Translations under genes and position numbers: made by a program
NCBI GenBank assembly: GCA_902465495.1
Contig: CABQND010000019.1
Span: forward strand, 1-34,245
Length of the DNA stretch: 34,245 nucleotides
Direction of reading: 5' to 3'
Source: an uncultured Eubacteriales bacterium
GTDB taxonomy: Bacteria > Bacillota > Clostridia > Christensenellales > Borkfalkiaceae
Notes under the pieces: generated by a model
Database searches by the model: none
The model's input: only the letters and a program-made list of their open reading frames with translations
What the model was told of the DNA's origin: nothing
In this document: positions 23,987 through 32,158 of the stretch, one piece after another
How positions within the stretch are numbered: position 1 is the stretch's first letter
Layout: the number at the start of each line of letters is the position of its first letter

Positions 23987-24038
23987 TTTTTTCGTGCGAG
24001 TTTGTGTAAAAATATCGATAAAAAACTCGCGGGAAAAA
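23987..24038. repeat. Long imperfect inverted repeat before the pepP-like promoter
   Basis: The left arm (23987-24003, TTTTTTCGTGCGAGTTT) and right arm (24023-24038, AAACTCGCGGGAAAAA) pair over 16 positions with two imperfections and a 19-nt loop. It abuts the -35 box of the next promoter. No T-run follows on the plus strand, so a classical terminator is doubtful; an operator or a terminator-like stem for the truB-ribF transcript are both possible. Confidence 0.5.
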
Positions 24039-24067
24039 TTGACTTATAGAGGAAAATTTGATACAAT
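24039..24067 (+). promoter_or_regulatory. Promoter for a leaderless pepP-like transcript
   Basis: TTGACT (24039-24044), a 17-nt spacer and TACAAT (24062-24067). The ATG of the next gene starts only 6 nt after the -10 box, so the start of transcription should fall on or next to the start codon. Confidence 0.75.
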
Positions 24068-24073
24068 ATTTTT

Positions 24074-25126
24074 ATGGACAATACGAAAAAGATTTTCCGA
24101 GATATTAAGGCGGACGGAATGCTCACGTCGGCATCTGATCTTCGAAGATATCTGACGGGCTTTCCGAGTTCTTTCGGGTTCGTATATACCGATGCACAGG
24201 AGAGCATATTTTTTACGGATCCTCGTTATGCGGAAGCGGCGAAAGCGGCTCTGCAAAATGAATATATCAGTGTAAGCGTCGCCAAAACGACAGATTCAGT
24301 TTTGGATTATATAAAGAGCAAAAAAGTTCGCAGGCTTGCTGTTCCGCTGGATCGTTTGACAGTATCGGAGCAGGAAAACCTTTTGCGTCATCGTTTCAAA
24401 TTGATCGATAGTTCGCCTGTATTCATACAGGCAATGTCGGTTAAAAACGAAGAAGAAATAAAATGTATCCGCCGTGCTTGTGAAATTGCTCAGGCAGCAT
24501 ATGCTTCACTTTTAGGTGAATTGAGAGAAGGGCTAACTGAAAATGAAGTTGCCGGGTATCTCGAATATTTGATGCGCAAAGGCGGGGCAGAGGATCGCTC
24601 ATTTGAAACGATTGTAGCATTCGGGGTTAACTCCTCTGTGCCACATCATGCGGCAGGTCAGGACAAGCTTAAAAAAGGCAGTCCCGTTTTGATTGATTTT
24701 GGTTGTAAATACGGCGGATATTGTTCGGACATGACGCGGACGATTTGGTTCGGGGGAAAACCCGACGAGGGATTTAGTGCCGTTTATGAAGCCGTTTACA
24801 GTGCGCATGAGGCTGTTATGCAAGGGGTTCATCCAGGAATAACTGGCCGGCAAGCAGATGCACTTGCGCGAGGTTTTCTTGCGAGGCGCAATTTAGACAA
24901 ATTTTTCACGCATTCGCTCGGTCATGGAATTGGTATCAATATTCACGAATTCCCGACACTTGGCCCGAATAGTGAAGCGGTATTGAAAGATGGAATGGTT
25001 TTCTCAAATGAACCGGGAGTTTATTTTGAAGGGAAATTTGGGATACGAATTGAAGATACTGTTCGGCTGGAAAATGGTACAGTCAAAAGTTTTATGACAA
25101 CGGATAAAAAACTGACAGTTTTATAG
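24074..25126 (+). CDS. M24 family Xaa-Pro aminopeptidase-like protein
   Basis: A 350-residue cytoplasmic metallopeptidase probably removing N-terminal residues next to proline. The N-terminal creatinase-like domain (1-115; MLTSASDLRRYLTGF) is followed by the pita-bread domain with dinuclear metal ligands D208 and D219 (VLIDFGCKYGGYCSDMTRT), H284 (HSLGHGIG), E313 (SNEPGVYF) and E327 (GIRIEDTV). All five ligands are present. No Shine-Dalgarno sequence lies before the ATG, and the promoter -10 box ends 6 nt upstream, suggesting leaderless translation. The start is supported because the family's usual first helix would be lost with a later start. It is followed by efp, as in many Bacillota. Confidence 0.92.
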   Translation: MDNTKKIFRDIKADGMLTSASDLRRYLTGFPSSFGFVYTDAQESIFFTDPRYAEAAKAALQNEYISVSVAKTTDSVLDYIKSKKVRRLAVPLDRLTVSEQENLLRHRFKLIDSSPVFIQAMSVKNEEEIKCIRRACEIAQAAYASLLGELREGLTENEVAGYLEYLMRKGGAEDRSFETIVAFGVNSSVPHHAAGQDKLKKGSPVLIDFGCKYGGYCSDMTRTIWFGGKPDEGFSAVYEAVYSAHEAVMQGVHPGITGRQADALARGFLARRNLDKFFTHSLGHGIGINIHEFPTLGPNSEAVLKDGMVFSNEPGVYFEGKFGIRIEDTVRLENGTVKSFMTTDKKLTVL

Positions 25127-25188
25127 GCTTGTTGGTGTTTATTGCAGGGATTTCCCATACATAGCAATCAAATTAAGGAGAACAGAAT

Positions 25189-25746
25189 ATGATTTCAGCA
25201 GGTGATTTCAGAAAAGGCGTTACCATCGAATACAACGGAAACGTTTACGTCGTTGTTGAGTTTCAGCATGTAAAACCCGGTAAGGGCGCGGCTTTTGTGC
25301 GTACGAAACTGAAAAATGTCGTAACGGGCGCGGTTTTGGAGCAGACATTTAACCCTTCCGAAAAAGTTGAGAATGCGCATATCGAAACTAAAAAAATGAC
25401 GTATTCTTATTCGGATGGTGAATTGTATTGGTTTATGGATGAAGAATTCAACCTTACACCGCTTAACCATGATCAGGTGGAAGATGCTTTAAAATATATA
25501 AAGGAAAACGATACCGTTACCGTTCGTTTTTATAAAGGTACCGCGTTCTCAGTTGAGTGCGAAAATTTTGTTGAATTAAAGATCGTTGAGGCGGAACCGG
25601 GTGTGAAGGGCAATACTGCGACGAACGCAACAAAAATGGCTACGCTGGAAACGGGTGCAAAAATTCAAGTTCCTATGTTCGTTAACGAAGGCGAGGTTAT
25701 TCGTGTGGATACTCGTACGGGCGAATACATGGAACGCGTTAAGTAA
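25189..25746 (+). CDS. efp: Elongation factor P
   Basis: EF-P relieves ribosome stalling at polyproline stretches. The 185-residue protein has the KOW-like N-domain with the loop HVKPGKGAAFVRTKLKN, in which K32 is the residue modified in many bacteria, followed by two OB domains ending EGEVIRVDTRTGEYMERVK. No epmA/epmB genes are seen here; in Bacillus the Lys is instead modified by a different route. AAGGAG precedes the start. It pairs with the pepP-like gene and ends in a strong terminator. Confidence 0.97.
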   Translation: MISAGDFRKGVTIEYNGNVYVVVEFQHVKPGKGAAFVRTKLKNVVTGAVLEQTFNPSEKVENAHIETKKMTYSYSDGELYWFMDEEFNLTPLNHDQVEDALKYIKENDTVTVRFYKGTAFSVECENFVELKIVEAEPGVKGNTATNATKMATLETGAKIQVPMFVNEGEVIRVDTRTGEYMERVK

Positions 25747-25762
25747 TTCGATCAGCAAAATA

Positions 25763-25807
25763 TTGCCGCATTATCCGTACGCGTTAATGCGGCAATTTCT
25801 TTATTTT
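25763..25807 (+). terminator. Terminator of efp
   Basis: TTGCCGCATTA (25763-25773) pairs perfectly with TAATGCGGCAA (25785-25795), followed by a T-rich tract (TTTCTTTATTTTT). This is a clear rho-independent terminator. Confidence 0.9.
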
Positions 25808-25818
25808 TGGGGTTTTAT

Positions 25819-26265
25819 ATGCGGGCTGTGGTACAAAGAGTGTCGTGCGCTTCATTATCTGTAGAAGGGAAACTTGTTTCAGAAATTGGGAAAGGTCTCG
25901 TTGTCTTTCTTGGGGTGACGCATGATGATACGGAGAGTGATGCTGAGGCGATAGCAAAAAAAGTCGCGCATTTGCGGATTTTTGAAGATGAGGCAGGAAA
26001 GATGAATCTTTCCGTAATTGATATTGGAGGCGAAGTGTTACTTGTTTCGCAGTTTACTCTGTATGGGGATTGTACTCGCGGTAACAGACCAAGTTTTATT
26101 CTTGCCGCAAGGCCTGAACCTGCGAATGCTCTATATGAGTTGACTGCACAGAAATTGTGCGAATATCAGGTAGGTGTTAAGAAGGGCGTTTTTGGGGCAG
26201 ATATGAAGATTGCTCAGAGCAATGATGGTCCTGTCACCATTTTATACGATAGTAGAGGTGTCTGA
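25819..26265 (+). CDS. dtd: D-aminoacyl-tRNA deacylase
   Basis: Dtd removes D-amino acids (and glycine mis-charged on tRNA-Ala) from tRNA. The 148-residue protein begins MRAVVQRVSCASLSVEG and has the two defining motifs SQFTLYGD and NDGPVTI (the Gly-cisPro gate). The ATG at 25819 matches the family start; an upstream in-frame TTG lies on the efp terminator tail. GGGG is 6 nt before the ATG. The stop overlaps the next start by 1 nt (TGATG). Confidence 0.96.
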   Translation: MRAVVQRVSCASLSVEGKLVSEIGKGLVVFLGVTHDDTESDAEAIAKKVAHLRIFEDEAGKMNLSVIDIGGEVLLVSQFTLYGDCTRGNRPSFILAARPEPANALYELTAQKLCEYQVGVKKGVFGADMKIAQSNDGPVTILYDSRGV

Positions 26266-27104
26266 TGCGAATTCAATATCTTGGAACAGCAGCAGCGGAA
26301 GGCTTCCCCGGGGTATTTTGTAATTGCGAATACTGTCGAATTGCTCGTTCCGATCTCAATAAAGAACTTCGTACGCGTTCTCAGGCGCTTATTGATAATG
26401 ATTTGCTTATAGATTTTGGACCGGATACTTATTGGCACTCACTTCGGTTTGGGCTGGATTTATCTGCGGTAAAGTATGTTTTGGTTACGCATTCGCATAC
26501 AGATCATTTTTACGCACAGGAATTAGTAAACCGCGGCGGCAATTTTGCAAAACAAATGAAATCTGCAAAGATCCATATCTTTGCAAATTCTGAGGTTCTT
26601 TCCGTGTATCGTGAAGGGACTGCTCGCGAGATGTCTGAGAATATCGCTCATCATATTCAATTTGTTCAAGTTCATCCTTTTGAAAAATTTAATATCGGCG
26701 AATATGAAATCATGACCCTTCCCGCTTCGCACAGCAAGAGTGAAGAAGCTCTTTTATATAGTGTAACAAAGGGTGGAAAAACTCTGTTCTATTTAAATGA
26801 CACCGGACTTGTTCGGGAAGAATGCTACCAATTCCTTTCGAAAAACGGTGTTAAAGCTGAATTTGTAAGTATGGACTGCACCTTTGCCGACTCTCCCGGC
26901 CCTCATTCGGAACGGCATATGGGATTTGAACAAAACGAAATTGTCCGTCAAAAATTGATTCAATACGGTCTTGTTTTTAACAATACACAGTACTATGTCA
27001 CACATTTTTCACATAACAGTGCGCCTTTTGCAGAGCGTATGGAGAAAGAAGCTTTAAAAAGAGGTTTTTATGCGGCGCACGACGGTTTGGTGATAGAGTT
27101 TTAA
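26265..27104 (+). CDS. MBL-fold metallo-hydrolase, PhnP-like
   Basis: A 279-residue metallo-beta-lactamase-fold hydrolase. The N-terminal zinc knuckle C19-x-C21-x2-C24 (FCNCEYC) and the overall pattern resemble PhnP cyclic phosphodiesterase. The metal motif is THSHTDHF, with further ligands in LPASHS, YLNDTG and the final THFSHN. The phn genes are absent, so a phosphonate role is not supported; a general phosphodiesterase or nuclease-like function is possible. It is coupled to dtd by a TGATG overlap, with GAGGTG upstream. Confidence 0.85.
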   Translation: MRIQYLGTAAAEGFPGVFCNCEYCRIARSDLNKELRTRSQALIDNDLLIDFGPDTYWHSLRFGLDLSAVKYVLVTHSHTDHFYAQELVNRGGNFAKQMKSAKIHIFANSEVLSVYREGTAREMSENIAHHIQFVQVHPFEKFNIGEYEIMTLPASHSKSEEALLYSVTKGGKTLFYLNDTGLVREECYQFLSKNGVKAEFVSMDCTFADSPGPHSERHMGFEQNEIVRQKLIQYGLVFNNTQYYVTHFSHNSAPFAERMEKEALKRGFYAAHDGLVIEF

Positions 27105-27183
27105 AGTTTCTCCTTTATAAGTACGTATTGGTTTTTAAATGCGGAAGTATCCGCAAAGAATTTTTTTGGGTTTGGAGTTATCT

Positions 27184-28989
27184 ATGTCGCAACCGAGTAA
27201 ATATATCCGGAACTTTTGTATTATAGCACATATCGATCATGGAAAAAGTACCATTGCGGACCGTATTATGGAGCTTACAGGACAGGTGTCTGCGCGCGAT
27301 ATGGAGGATCAACTTCTTGATTCCATGGACTTGGAGCGTGAACGCGGGATTACGATTAAGCTGACGCCGGTTCGGATGTATTATACGGCGAAAGATGGGA
27401 ACGAATATGAGTTAAATTTGATTGATACTCCGGGACACGTTGATTTTACCTATGAGGTATCACGTTCGCTGGCGGCATGTGAAGGGGCGCTTCTTGTTGT
27501 TGATGCAACGCAAGGCATTGAGGCGCAGACGCTTGCAAATGTTTATTTAGCTCTTGAAAACGATTTGGAAATTATTCCGGTAATCAATAAGATTGACCTT
27601 GCGTCTGCGGATGTGGAAGGAACAAGGAAAGAAATTGAGGAGGTTATCGGATTAGATGCTTCTTACGCGCCCTGTGTTTCTGCAAAGGAAGGTACTAATA
27701 TCGGGGATATACTTGAAAAGATTGTTCAATATATCCCTGCGCCGAAAGGAGATACGGAAGCTCCTTTAAAAGCGTTGATATTTGACAGCTATTATGACAA
27801 TTACAAAGGAGTTATTTTATTCGTCCGCGTTAAGGATGGTTGCGTGCGCGTTGGAGATGTTATAAAAACTTTTCGTTCGGACAAACAGTTTGAAGTGACA
27901 GAGGTGGGCGCGTTTAATCCGAAGTTGTTGCCGAAAGATTTGCTGAACGCTGGGGAAGTTGGCTATATTGCTGCAAGTATAAAGAGTATTCAAGAGGTTG
28001 CCGTGGGTGATACGGTTACCAATGCGCTTCGGCCGGCTCCGGAACCGCTTCCTGGTTATAAAAAGGTTCAGTCGGTTGTGTTTTGCGGGATCTATCCTTT
28101 GGATGGAAGTAAATTCAATGATTTGAAGGACGCTCTTTTAAAATTACAGCTCAATGATGCGGCATTGATTTTTGAGCCGGATACTTCAGTGGCATTAGGT
28201 TTCGGTTTCCGTTGCGGTTTTCTCGGTCTGCTTCACATGGAAATTATACAGGAACGCATTGAACGCGAGTTTAACTTGGATATTATTACAACAGCGCCCA
28301 GTGTATCTTATCTCGTGCATAAAACGGACGGTCAGGAAATTTTTGTTGATAATCCTTCGCATTTGCCTGATCCTGCGGATATTGAGTGGATGGAAGAGCC
28401 GATGGTGAAGGTTGAGATTTATTCGCCTCCCGATTACATTGGGTCGATAATGGATCTATGTCAGGAAAAGCGCGGTGTTTTTAAAGATATGACTTATCTC
28501 GATGAGAAGCGCGTTAAATTGCTTTATACGCTTCCTCTCAACGAAATTATCTATGATTTTTTTGATCAAATTAAATCCAGGACACGTGGTTATGCAAGCT
28601 TTGATTACGAATTGATCGGATATGAGCGCAGTGACCTTGTGAAATTGGATATCCTTCTTAACGGTGATGTTTGTGATGCACTTTCCATGATCGTGCACAA
28701 AGATCGCGCGTACCCGCGGGGGAGGGTACTCGCAGAAAATTTGAAAGATGCTATTCCTCGGCAATTATTTGAAATCCCTATTCAGGCCGCTGTTGGAGGC
28801 AAAATTATTGCTCGTGAAACTGTCAAGGCGGTGCGCAAAGATGTCCTTGCAAAATGCTACGGGGGCGATATTACGCGCAAAAAGAAGCTTTTGGAAAAGC
28901 AGAAAGAAGGGAAGAAGCGCATGCGCAGCATTGGATCGGTGGAAGTGCCATCCGAAGTCTTTATGTCCATTCTGAAAACCAATAAATAA
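27184..28989 (+). CDS. lepA: Elongation factor 4 (LepA)
   Basis: LepA/EF4 is a ribosome-binding GTPase implicated in 30S biogenesis and in handling stalled or back-translocating ribosomes. The 601-residue protein has the G domain (IAHIDHGKSTIADRI, RERGITIK, DTPGHVDFTYEVSRS, NKIDLASADVE), domains II-IV with GFRCGFLGLLHMEIIQERIEREF, and the LepA-specific C-terminal domain ending LAKCYGGDITRKKKLLEKQKEGKKRMR. The ATG at 27184 has GGAG upstream; the earlier frame start at 27139 adds residues not usual in the family. Confidence 0.97.
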   Translation: MSQPSKYIRNFCIIAHIDHGKSTIADRIMELTGQVSARDMEDQLLDSMDLERERGITIKLTPVRMYYTAKDGNEYELNLIDTPGHVDFTYEVSRSLAACEGALLVVDATQGIEAQTLANVYLALENDLEIIPVINKIDLASADVEGTRKEIEEVIGLDASYAPCVSAKEGTNIGDILEKIVQYIPAPKGDTEAPLKALIFDSYYDNYKGVILFVRVKDGCVRVGDVIKTFRSDKQFEVTEVGAFNPKLLPKDLLNAGEVGYIAASIKSIQEVAVGDTVTNALRPAPEPLPGYKKVQSVVFCGIYPLDGSKFNDLKDALLKLQLNDAALIFEPDTSVALGFGFRCGFLGLLHMEIIQERIEREFNLDIITTAPSVSYLVHKTDGQEIFVDNPSHLPDPADIEWMEEPMVKVEIYSPPDYIGSIMDLCQEKRGVFKDMTYLDEKRVKLLYTLPLNEIIYDFFDQIKSRTRGYASFDYELIGYERSDLVKLDILLNGDVCDALSMIVHKDRAYPRGRVLAENLKDAIPRQLFEIPIQAAVGGKIIARETVKAVRKDVLAKCYGGDITRKKKLLEKQKEGKKRMRSIGSVEVPSEVFMSILKTNK

Positions 28990-29009
28990 TTTGTCGGCGG
29001 AGTTTTGCT

Positions 29010-29333
29010 ATGGCGACGGAGAATTTTTTTCAGAAAGTGTATGATGTTGTACAACGTATTCCATGCGGGAAAGTCGCTTCATATGGGCAGGTCGCGGCGC
29101 TTTGCGGAAGTCCGCGTTCATCGCGTGCGGTTGGCTTTGCTCTTCATGTGAACCCTTTGCCGGGGGTAATACCTTGTCATCGTGTTGTTAATCGCGAAGG
29201 GCGTCTTGCGCCGGCCTTTGCTTTTGGCGGGCCTCGAACGCAGGGTGATTTACTCAAAAATGAAGGAATTGTTGTATTAGAAAGAGACGGTTTCTATTAT
29301 GTTGATATTGAAAAATACCGCTGGCAACCGTAG
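29010..29333 (+). CDS. Small MGMT/alkyltransferase-like protein with PCHR
   Basis: A 107-residue protein covering only the C-terminal DNA-binding domain of O6-alkylguanine-DNA alkyltransferase. It has PCGKVASYGQVA with the base-flipping Tyr equivalent Y25, the arginine finger R39 (SSRAVGFALHVNP), and the acceptor-cysteine motif PCHRVV (C56), then GGPRTQGDLLKNEGI. In alkyltransferase-like proteins (ATLs) the Cys is replaced, usually by Trp; here it is kept, so transfer activity is possible although the usual N-terminal domain is missing. The gene lies 20 nt after lepA with GGCGGAG before its start. Confidence 0.85.
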   Translation: MATENFFQKVYDVVQRIPCGKVASYGQVAALCGSPRSSRAVGFALHVNPLPGVIPCHRVVNREGRLAPAFAFGGPRTQGDLLKNEGIVVLERDGFYYVDIEKYRWQP

Positions 29334-29349
29334 TTGCTGCGGTATTTTT
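29313..29349 (+). terminator. Terminator overlapping the end of the alkyltransferase-like gene
   Basis: AAATACCGC (29313-29321) pairs with GCGGTATTT (29339-29347), with an inner GCAAC/GTTGC stem (29324-29328, 29333-29337) and a following T-run. The left half is coding sequence and the stop codon lies in the apical part. Confidence 0.8.
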
Positions 29350-29398
29350 AATAAATAAATAGTACTATACGTGACATAAATTGATAAAAGGTGGGTAT

Positions 29399-30508
29399 AT
29401 GGCTGGAATATACATTCACATTCCGTTTTGTAAATCAAAATGTCGTTATTGTGATTTTACTTCATATCCGCAAAAGATTGGTTTTGCAGATGCATATATG
29501 GCTTGCGTTTTAAAAGAGATGAAGTTGCGCGCAGCAGAACTGAAAAATAAAAAATTTGATACAGTATATTTTGGTGGTGGGACGCCCTCAGTGATTGAGG
29601 CAAAGTGGATCGTCGGTTGCATGAACCAGATTCGTGCATGTTTTGATCTTGATGAAAAAGCCGAAGTTACGATTGAGGTGAATCCCGGTACGATCGATCA
29701 GCAGAAAGTTGAAGCATACAGGCATTGCGGAATCAATCGTTTTTCAATTGGTCTGCAATCGGCAATTGATTCGCAGTTGGAGGAGCTTGGAAGAATACAC
29801 ACTGCAAGAGATTTTCAAATTGCATGTGAATTGCTTGGTGATGTGAATAAAAGCGCTGATATTATGATCGGTTTGAAAAATCAAACTTTGACTGATATTG
29901 ACAGGTCGATAAATTTTGCCGCTGATTGCGGGGTCAGGCATATTTCTGTCTATGCCTTAACCCCTGAAGACGGGACGCCGATTTATTCCGATTATTTGAA
30001 CGGCGAATTGCCCGATTCGGATACGGTTGCGGAAATGTATGAAAGGGCTCGCGCGGTTTTAAAAGCAAAAGGTTTTACACGCTATGAAGTTTCCAATTTT
30101 GCAAAGGACGGCGCATTTTCACGTCATAATTTGAATTATTGGAGACGAGGCGAGTACATTGGATTTGGGGTTGCCGCAAGTTCTTTTATTAACAGCAGAA
30201 GATTTACAAATACGCGCGATCTTGATGATTATATAAAATGTATTTTAACGAATCATTATCCTGTGGTCGATGATGTAAAGATCGAGCCGCAGGAGGCGCG
30301 TTTTGAAAAGGTTATGCTTGCTTTACGTACCGAAGAAGGGCTTGGTTTGCAAGATTACAGACAAGAGTTTGGAACGGACTTTGCTGCAGATTTTTTTGAA
30401 CCGCTCAAGAAAAATGCAAAGTATTTGGAACTTACGAACAGTCGTGTTCGCATCAAAGACGAGTTTTTGTATGTTCAGAATACGATTTTAATTGATTTTT
30501 TACAATGA
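29399..30508 (+). CDS. hemW: Radical SAM family haem chaperone HemW
   Basis: HemW is a radical SAM protein that binds haem and [4Fe-4S] and resembles coproporphyrinogen dehydrogenase HemN. The 369-residue protein begins GIYIHIPFCKSKCRYCDF, with the cluster Cys C11, C15 and C18 (CxxxCxxC). Next come FGGGTPSVIE, EVNPGTID, RFSIGLQS and the C-terminal HemN-like domain (SRHNLNYWRRGEYIGFGVAASSF). HemN has an additional Cys right after CxxC; here it is CDF, favouring HemW. AAGGTGGG is just before the ATG at 29399; the longer frame start has no better support. Confidence 0.93.
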   Translation: MAGIYIHIPFCKSKCRYCDFTSYPQKIGFADAYMACVLKEMKLRAAELKNKKFDTVYFGGGTPSVIEAKWIVGCMNQIRACFDLDEKAEVTIEVNPGTIDQQKVEAYRHCGINRFSIGLQSAIDSQLEELGRIHTARDFQIACELLGDVNKSADIMIGLKNQTLTDIDRSINFAADCGVRHISVYALTPEDGTPIYSDYLNGELPDSDTVAEMYERARAVLKAKGFTRYEVSNFAKDGAFSRHNLNYWRRGEYIGFGVAASSFINSRRFTNTRDLDDYIKCILTNHYPVVDDVKIEPQEARFEKVMLALRTEEGLGLQDYRQEFGTDFAADFFEPLKKNAKYLELTNSRVRIKDEFLYVQNTILIDFLQ

Positions 30509-30566
30509 ATGTTCAAGCTGCTATGCTTAAATAGTCCGGTCGTTGTGCAACCAATTTGCATTAAAA

Positions 30567-31247
30567 TTATTGATTTCTCGTTGCGAGTATTTCTCCGCTT
30601 AACGCATCGGCCAAAATACAATACGTATTTCCTGCTCGATCAATGATTCCAATATAATAATAGCATTGCTGATTTTCAAAAAGCAGTCGAACGTAAATTT
30701 CCCCGGCAAAGTTTTTTCCGGAAGTAAGGGTGTCGAAATAAGATTGTTCGGCACTTTTTACTTTTTCTAAAAGCGCATTTAGGGTAAGAGTGTCGTCGCT
30801 TTTAACACTTGTAGCAGAAACCGTAACGATTTCCGTTTGCGTTGATTCCGTTTCGGCAATGGTAAAGGTGATCGTCTTTTCTTCAGGCAGATCAATCGTT
30901 TGAGAACAGGAATGGATCATTCGTACGCTGTCGAAGGAAAGTTCCGCTTCGTATTGTTTTTGACCGATTGTGAATTGTACGGTATAAGTCTTTGTGTTAT
31001 CCGGAGCGGTTAACACAATTTCAAAAATTTTTGTCATATTGCCTACATACCCATCGGCAAGGTAAGGATATTCTCGCTCGGTATACGAAGCGAAAATGCT
31101 GTATTCGCCTTCCGTACCTTGATAAATTTCGCTGCGGTACTCAGAAACATAATTCGTTAGGTCAGTCTTCGCAGAACATCCGCTGCACCATATGAAAGCG
31201 GTGAGACAAACAGTAAGGGAGATAAGCATCAAGATTTTTCTTTTCAT
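30567..31247 (-). CDS. Putative secreted lipoprotein, unknown function
   Basis: I do not recognise the family. The 226-residue protein begins MKRKILMLISLTVCLTAFIWCSGCSA, a basic start and hydrophobic stretch followed by an imperfect lipobox (CSGC, with Cys where Leu is usual), consistent with a lipoprotein signal. The mature part is polar and beta-rich with many Thr and Tyr, including YEAELSFDSVRMIHSCSQTI, and ends in a PepSY-like strand pattern (CYYYIGIIDRAGNTYCILADALSGEILATRNQ). That pattern is suggestive only. AAGGTGG (about 31253-31259) supports the ATG at 31247. It is monocistronic and divergent from the next gene. Confidence 0.7.
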   Translation of the reverse strand: MKRKILMLISLTVCLTAFIWCSGCSAKTDLTNYVSEYRSEIYQGTEGEYSIFASYTEREYPYLADGYVGNMTKIFEIVLTAPDNTKTYTVQFTIGQKQYEAELSFDSVRMIHSCSQTIDLPEEKTITFTIAETESTQTEIVTVSATSVKSDDTLTLNALLEKVKSAEQSYFDTLTSGKNFAGEIYVRLLFENQQCYYYIGIIDRAGNTYCILADALSGEILATRNQ

Positions 31248-31271
31248 TTTTTCCACCTTCAAAAAGATTTC

Positions 31272-31299
31272 ATTTTATTTTTATTTTTTCAGGTGTCAG
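31272..31299 (-). promoter_or_regulatory. Possible promoter of the lipoprotein gene
   Basis: On the minus strand CTGACA (31299-31294), a 16-nt spacer and TAAAAT (31277-31272). The region is AT-rich, so a chance match is possible. Confidence 0.45.
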
Positions 31300-31324
31300 A
31301 AAATGATTATTTTACGCAATAAGG

Positions 31325-31353
31325 TTGATTTTTTTTGAGCTGTGTGCTAAAAT
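31325..31353 (+). promoter_or_regulatory. Promoter of the membrane-anchored hypothetical gene
   Basis: TTGATT (31325-31330), a 17-nt spacer and TAAAAT (31348-31353). The predicted leader to the start at 31482 is about 120 nt. Confidence 0.55.
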
Positions 31354-31365
31354 AATTAAAATATT

Positions 31366-31390
31366 TTTTGAAATATGGCATTTTTCAAAA
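31366..31390. repeat. Inverted repeat just after the predicted transcription start
   Basis: TTTTGAAA (31366-31373) and TTTCAAAA (31383-31390) are perfect inverted repeats with a 9-nt spacer. The position fits an operator or leader hairpin; no known regulator is indicated. Confidence 0.35.
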
Positions 31391-31481
31391 TTCAGAATCA
31401 ACAAAGCGAAAATGTGAATCATTTTTGGACAAGCTTATTTGATGCTGTTTTGGTTATTGAGTGCTGTATGGAGAGAACGAT

Positions 31482-32108
31482 TTGGGAAAATTGATTGCAA
31501 AAACCGCACTTGTAACGCTTGCGTGTATACTTGCTTTGGCATTGCTGTTGTTTGGTGTATTCAGCCTGTTTTTTCCTTCGGTAATGGTTTCTGTTACCAA
31601 TGGTTTGGGAATGGATAGCGCTTGTGCATCTTATAGCATATCGGTTTATAAACACACAAAAGATGTAGAAGACTTGGCTGTTGCGGTTGAAAGAAATTAC
31701 TATGCTGAAAAATATGGCGATGCGGCAGAATATGGCTCAATTTTAATCAATTCGGAGCAATTTTCTGATTATTGTTCGGCCGTAGATGAAAAAAACGGTG
31801 GTGTACAAGGTAGTGCTTCCTCTCGTATAGAAGGAACGAGCGCTCAGTATTTTATTGGGATAGTAGCTGTTTCGCAATATAGGGAAGGGATTTCTGCTGC
31901 AATTGATACAGCGTTTGGCGCACTTGGAAACAATGCATTTGAGAAAGGAAACGCGGTTGTTTTTCTTTCCAGTGTTGCGATGGCGTCGGAGGACAGAGAA
32001 TTTTGCTCGGAGATCCTGTCGAGGCTGTCTTCATTACATCCTACGGGTGAGGATGCTGCCTATTTTGAAACTTTTGCACAGTCTTTAGAGGAGTTTTGCA
32101 AAGGGTAG
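31482..32108 (+). CDS. Membrane-anchored hypothetical protein
   Basis: No family is recognised. The 208-residue protein has one N-terminal membrane helix (about 8-32, ALVTLACILALALLLFGVFSLFF), which would place the rest outside the cell. The remainder is helical and rich in Ala, Ser and acidic residues, with repeated helix-like segments (SYSISVYKHTKDVEDLAVAVERNY; KYGDAAEYGSIL) that could be TPR-like. That is only suggested by pattern. TTG at 31482 is preferred because GGAGAG (31470-31475) is 6 nt upstream. It stands between the lipoprotein gene and guaB, 50 nt before guaB. Confidence 0.65.
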   Translation: MGKLIAKTALVTLACILALALLLFGVFSLFFPSVMVSVTNGLGMDSACASYSISVYKHTKDVEDLAVAVERNYYAEKYGDAAEYGSILINSEQFSDYCSAVDEKNGGVQGSASSRIEGTSAQYFIGIVAVSQYREGISAAIDTAFGALGNNAFEKGNAVVFLSSVAMASEDREFCSEILSRLSSLHPTGEDAAYFETFAQSLEEFCKG

Positions 32109-32158
32109 AACTAAATAAGTTATAAAATTTTACATAAAATAAAGGATAGGAGTTGCTT

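Noticed and set aside
32096..32126. Promoter for guaB with TTGCAA and TATAAA
   Set aside because: Spacing is 19 nt and the region is AT-rich; too weak to list as a feature.
32109..32158. Purine riboswitch before guaB
   Set aside because: The gap is only 50 nt, AT-rich, and shows no three-way junction elements.
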